This document shows positions 60,001 to 64,000 of a stretch of 64,000 bases of DNA, piece after piece. Source of the DNA: Cryptomeria japonica (taxonomy: Eukaryota > Streptophyta > Pinopsida > Cupressales > Cupressaceae); the NCBI RefSeq assembly GCF_030272615.1, contig NC_081411.1, positions 184,799,449-184,863,448 of the forward strand. The letters run 5' to 3'. A model generated the notes under the pieces. That model was not told the origin of the DNA. It saw nothing but the letters and a program-made list of their open reading frames with translations, and did not search any database. Position numbers and translations under genes: made by a program. Numbering within the stretch: the first letter of the stretch is position 1; each line of letters opens with the position of its first letter.

Positions 60001-63000
60001 ATAAATGATATTTCTTAGAAGAAGGTATATTCTTAATAATCTATTTTTAGGCTAGAAGCGTATAAATGACACAAAATTTGTTTGTCAAGTTAGATTTTGA
60101 CAAAGTCTATAAACATAAGTTGATGAGTTCTTATCATAAAACTCATTTGATGGTTAATAAATATCTCTTTGACTTATTTCCTTTACAAAATACTGTGTTA
60201 CACATGGTTGTTACTTATCATATTTCATCAGAGTAATCACTATAAATGCTTTGGTATATCTATTATGAAATGTTAGAATTATAACTTATCCATGGTACCT
60301 CCATTTATCAAAATGCTATTGTTATCAATTCTTTTTGTTGTGGACAACTTATCTTTTCTATAAAACCTAGAAAATGAATTGAAAAATAGTATACATGTTT
60401 TTAATATTTATTGCTCAAGCTTAGATTCTCAATTTTCTCATCAAAGAAGAATATTTAATGAAACAAGTTGAGTCTATTCTTCATCAAATTCCAATTTATG
60501 GAAACATATCAAAATAGTGAATAACATGTCACATTAAGATTCTTTTTGAAATGAATTTATGATGTCGTCATAGGTCTGGAGGGTACAATAACAGATGATC
60601 TAATAGTGCAAACAACACAAATAACACATACATAAATAGAACAATCATATGAACTGATGCAATATATATCTTAGGAAAACCCTTAGTAAGACGAAAAACC
60701 ATTCTCCAAAATCACTCAATATATTATTGAATCCTTGAACACGTAACAATTTGCTAGAATGGGACTTTTGACATGCTAGACCAAAACCACATGAACTTGT
60801 AACGATATTACTCAAATGAATAAATGCCACATGGATCTACACATTCAACATTAATCATAAAAATTATAGTGCAAAACTTTGCCAAATAGACACACTCAAG
60901 ATTGTAATAACATCTCAGAATTCTCACCACCCACATAATTGCATTCTAATCATACTTCTTGTTAGTTCATTTTAATTCTCTAAGCTCACTTCCTCATGGT
61001 TACACTTATTTGTATCTTCCATCCTTAACATTTTCCTTAAGGCAATCTATAGATGATAATTTATCATCTATCTTCTTACTTGATCCTCAGGGCAATCATA
61101 AGCAATATATAAATATAATAGCAATCTCCATCCTGAAAGATGATACGGCCACATAAAATTTGTAGTCAACAATGTATTAACAACCTCCAAATTGAACACA
61201 GTGATAATAGAAGAGAATATTATAATGTGGTTATCCTCACAGGTTGTCTTTATGTATTTTCCTTTAAGTCTGATCGAAGGGTCTTTTTTAATTAGCGACG
61301 CTTCCGGCTGCAACTTCCCTATCCTGAAATTCTATGAAGAGTCTCAATTCTCCATTTGTCTACGTCCCCTATTTTGTCTTGTTTGATAGTGGTCTTAACA
61401 AATTCTCTTAAAATTTGATAATAATTGTTAAGTAAAAACAAACAGATAAAATATATGTGTCACTGGACAACATAAAGAACACACTGAATTTCACATAAAC
61501 ACAAAATTTCACATAAACACAACGAATCATGTGATTCACCAATAAATGGTTACATCCATGAGAGAAATAGGATATTCATCTCTATATTATTAAGAGCACC
61601 AAATACGAAATTCTGATGTATCAATGCAAATGTTTATTCTACAATATATAGATAACCCATCTACGCAGACGAAGAATCTAACAAAACAAACAATTGGACT
61701 TTAAAATGGATTCCACAGAAAACTTCTTGATTGACATCTTGAAACGACATTGAGATTTCTATTTTGTTAAGGTGCATTCATTATTTATGATACTGTATTT
61801 TGAACTTTGTAAGGTTTGAAGTGCTGCAGACTGTCACTTGGGCATTTCAGTCAACGTATAAATGTCTCTTTCCGAGCATGCTTTGATGTTGATTCTCTTT
61901 TTATCTTATAGAATTTTTTTAAGGATTACAGTAGCAGGGTGAGAGAAGAACATGACTTCTATTTTAGATGGTCCGAATCGATTGTAGTATGTTTTCCTTT
62001 TTCTTCCTCTCCAGGAAAGTAGACCTAAAGTTCTATGTTAAGATGAAAATGGCAGTTCAAAAGGTTTCTTTGGCAATTTATCATCTTTTTATATCTTGCA
62101 TTTTTTAATCATTTTGATGATGGATCACAGAATGTGATCTGAAATGTTGATGCAAAAATATGTCACACAATCAAATTCAGAAGCAACTAAGATATTAGTA
62201 TGCATCATAGAAATCTAATAAGTTTAGTTTAAGAGATTTACTTAAGAACATTGCGAAAAATGTATTGTTGGTGCACATTCATATTGAGATGATTTTGATT
62301 TATTAAATAGTACATTTCTAGAGTTCAGAATCGAGGGAACTTCCCATGTGCAGGATTATAAAAAGATGTTTGTTCGGTTTCTGCATATAACTTTGTTGTC
62401 ATCTGTTGGTCACTTTTGTGTTTGTGTTTTTAATATTTTATGATTTTTGTGGTCATGACTTTTAAGTATATATGTATGTGACTGTGACATGTTAGTTCTC
62501 TTCCTAAGATAAGTGTCATTGTTTGTGTTTACATTTTTATTAGTTTTTGATGTGAATTCTAGTTTTTTTTCATTTTATTGTTATATACTTAAAGGTTTTA
62601 TATCATATAGTTATCAAAACTGAAAGTAAAAATTCAAAAGATATAATGACTGAATCAAAGACTAAAAGGTATCCTAATCTTGACATAGTTCTTTATGGTG
62701 GTTTCTTACACAATTAAACTTAATGGACTCATATAAAACTCCGACCTGTTAAAACTGCTATATTTTTCTACTGTAGTTTTCCTTCAATTAAAAAAATCAC
62801 CTGAAACTACAATTAAACTTCAACATCAAGTTAACAGGATGCATACTAATATAGAAGTGACAAGTGACATTATAGGCGATCTTAGCTAAATGTTCTTAAT
62901 TTAGAGGGAGATAGATATTTTCAGAAATCAATAGGCAAAGAAAAATACAAACTCCAACGACTGACCTGCATCTCCTTTGTTTATTGCCACATATAAACAG

Positions 63001-63443
63001 GTCTGTCCGCGCACTGTCTTTTGGCGTATACTTGGCTGATATGCGCAACATAGCACCTTCACTGTGTCTATATTGCCGTTCTCATAAGCTTTGAACAGAG
63101 GCGTTTCTCCAAGCTTATTGCGAACATTCACACCATTTTGCTGTTGTTGGAGTAGAACCTGCACAACACTACAGAAACCTCCCTGAGCAGCCAAGTGCAA
63201 CGCAGTATTTCCTTGGGCATTGGTAGTCTTCAGAAGGTCACGATTGAGCTGCAGGAGCTTTTCAATGAATGGTAGATTTCCTACACTGGCTGCCACATGA
63301 AGAAGAGTATTTCTGCTTCCGGGTGCAGTACTATTGAGAGCTGCTACAAGTTTGCATCTCTCAATTTTTGTTCCAGGGAATACTGCGGCATTGTATGCAT
63401 CGCGATCGATCCCTTCGTTGTGCTGTCCACGTTCAGTTGCCAT
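56217..63443 (-). CDS. Ankyrin-repeat PGG-domain membrane protein (ACD6/ITN1-like)
   Basis: Three exons join in phase: 63443-62966, 59093-58672 and 57095-56217 (stop included), giving 592 residues. The introns are GT-AG (59094-62965 and 57096-58671). The protein has about seven to nine ankyrin repeats (residues 45-330), then a PGG domain (PGG at 402-404) with four predicted membrane segments (about 384-402, 424-450, 462-487, 494-522) and a basic tail. In Arabidopsis, relatives such as ACD6 and ITN1 act at membranes in defence, salicylic-acid and salt/ABA responses; a similar role here is inference. I chose the ATG at 63443 because the upstream frame has no ATG (TTG at 63458) and the context 'ttccATGgca' is good. 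Fragments of this gene at 4106 and 51160 show local family duplication. Confidence 0.9.
57372..57690. repeat. Tandem MITE-like foldback relic in intron 2
   Basis: Three direct copies of 'aaatcaatg(c/t)tttt' followed by a 'gattaaattg' or 'tattaaattg' word lie near 57372, 57508 and 57643. Between them are two copies of a segment with 'catgatccatca' and 'ataaaga', bracketed by inverted words such as 'attaaattgtgtaacaa' with 'ttgttacacagtttaat'. The 'atgatccatcactagg' core is shared with the foldback at 12489-12695. It is intronic, with no effect on the splice sites. Confidence 0.65.
58672..59093 (-). CDS. Exon 2 of the ankyrin/PGG gene
   Basis: Acceptor TTTTCCAG/ATCTGG at 59094/59093, donor ATTCGC/GTAAGT at 58672/58671. 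Encodes residues 160-300: DTALHVATRRSYLHI (183-197), ETPLYMAVKLGHLEA, NVLHLAVQFSQ and DTPLHIAAKNKSIR, four clear ankyrin repeats. It begins in phase 1 and ends in phase 0, matching its neighbours exactly. Confidence 0.92.
59220..62110. other. Long AT-rich part of intron 1
   Basis: This lies within the 3.9-kb first intron. There are only short chance frames and no recognised domain. No strong repeat boundary was seen. Confidence 0.6.
62115..62205. repeat. MITE-like arm fragment in intron 1
   Basis: 'gatgatggatcac' followed by 'gtgatctgaaatgttgatgc' and 'cacacaatcaaattcagaag' matches the right arm of the foldback at 12489-12695 ('ggtgatggatcat', 'tgatttgaaacgttgg', 'cacaatcaaatccagaag') in the same order. 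Only one arm is evident here. Confidence 0.6.
62966..63443 (-). CDS. Exon 1 of the ankyrin/PGG gene
   Basis: Encodes residues 1-159 plus one base of codon 160. A short hydrophilic N-terminus (MATERGQHNEGIDRD) is followed by ankyrin repeats TLLHVAASVGN (46-56), NTALHLAAQGGF (79-90), ETPLFKAYENGN and QTCLYVAINKGDA. The donor is GCAG/GTCAGT at 62966/62965. No signal peptide is seen. Confidence 0.9.
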
Positions 63444-64000
63444 GGAAGATTTCTGCAAATTTCAGGAAAAAGGAGGAAAATGTTATCCTAGTACTTTGCG
63501 TTACTGAAAATATATTTAAAAGTAAGATATATATCAGATTAATTACATTTAACGATAAGTATCAAGCATAAATTTTAAAGTATTGAAATAAAGTAGATTA
63601 GAAAATAATATAAGAAGTAAGAATATAAGAAATGGTAATCAGATTCTTAAAAAAGCTTATGTTTTATACCTTACTTAAATATCAAATATTAGATATAATT
63701 TTTGATGTATTAGAATAAAGTAAATTATAGATGAATATAAGAAATTCATTATGTCTGATTTTAGAAGAATGTAAGGCAATTTTTTTTATTAATATTTTTT
63801 AAAATTGAAATAAGAAAGAGTACACAAGAATATAAGAAAATATGATCAAACAAGTTAAAAAAATTATGCTTGAAAATTTATTTAATGATAAAAATCATTC
63901 CTTTTTAACAATCTATTAATAACTTTTATTGTTATAATTTTTTTTCAATAATAATAATTGATAAAAATCTTAATAATCATTAAAATATTAAAACTGTGAA
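63444..64000 (-). promoter_or_regulatory. 5' flank of the ankyrin/PGG gene
   Basis: Upstream of the ATG the minus strand has 'cctgaaatttgcag' just 10 bases before the start. This pyrimidine-containing AG could be the acceptor of a 5'-UTR intron. The DNA beyond is very AT-rich, with several TATA-like runs (for example 'gatatatatc' near 63530), so no single TATA box can be assigned. The first 130 bp are also present in the pseudogene copy at 4438-4592. Confidence 0.4.

Overview
The window looks like a repeat-rich plant nuclear region, most likely from a seed plant with a large genome. A conifer or other gymnosperm is my best guess, inferred from the style of the repeats and the long AT-rich introns, not proven. 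It has no bacterial features, rRNA, tRNA or CRISPR. The only gene that reads as intact is a three-exon ankyrin-repeat membrane protein gene of the ACD6/ITN1 type on the minus strand at 56217-63443. Its splice sites and reading phases join cleanly into a 592-residue protein ending in a PGG domain with four membrane segments. Two broken pieces of the same gene lie elsewhere: a frameshifted copy of exon 1 at 4106-4592 and a copy of the 3' end at about 51160-51438.

Layout. 1-4105: diverged repeats and LTR relics with no gene. 4106-12110: the exon-1 pseudogene abutting a long, inactive LINE on the minus strand (ORF1, endonuclease, reverse transcriptase, zf-RVT). That LINE is split by a 1360-bp solo LTR. 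12111-14145: a strong foldback element and a diverged repeat that is also seen at the window start. 14146-36112: a head-to-tail duplication of about 10.5 kb (unit A 14146-24660, unit B 25584-36112) separated by a 923-bp LTR-like spacer. Each unit carries two PPR-gene relics in opposite orientations, a candidate SINE with 13-bp target-site duplications, a possible Copia-type LTR and the 3' end of a Ty3/Gypsy element on the minus strand. The internal domain of that Gypsy element continues past unit B to about 38.4 kb.

38389-40182 is a 1.8-kb retroposed insertion with a perfect 13-bp target-site duplication. 40916-51076 is a nest of elements: a large plus-strand LTR contains a gag-bearing but apparently pol-less minus-strand Gypsy element (41332-48754), and a hAT-type DNA transposon relic with an 8-bp duplication (47067-48358) sits in one LTR of that Gypsy element. 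51439-55835 is a 4.4-kb insertion with LTR-like termini, containing a TA microsatellite and a GC-rich 27-bp minisatellite. It separates the ankyrin 3'-end fragment from short tandem repeats in the 3' flank of the intact gene.

No new multi-gene system is evident. The parts most worth a second look are the tandem duplication with uneven divergence, the foldback and related MITE-like copies around and inside the ankyrin gene, the candidate SINE, the 1.8-kb retroposon without recognisable enzyme domains, and the dispersed fragments of the ankyrin gene. All boundaries and similarity statements come from reading the sequence by eye; no alignment or database search was run.
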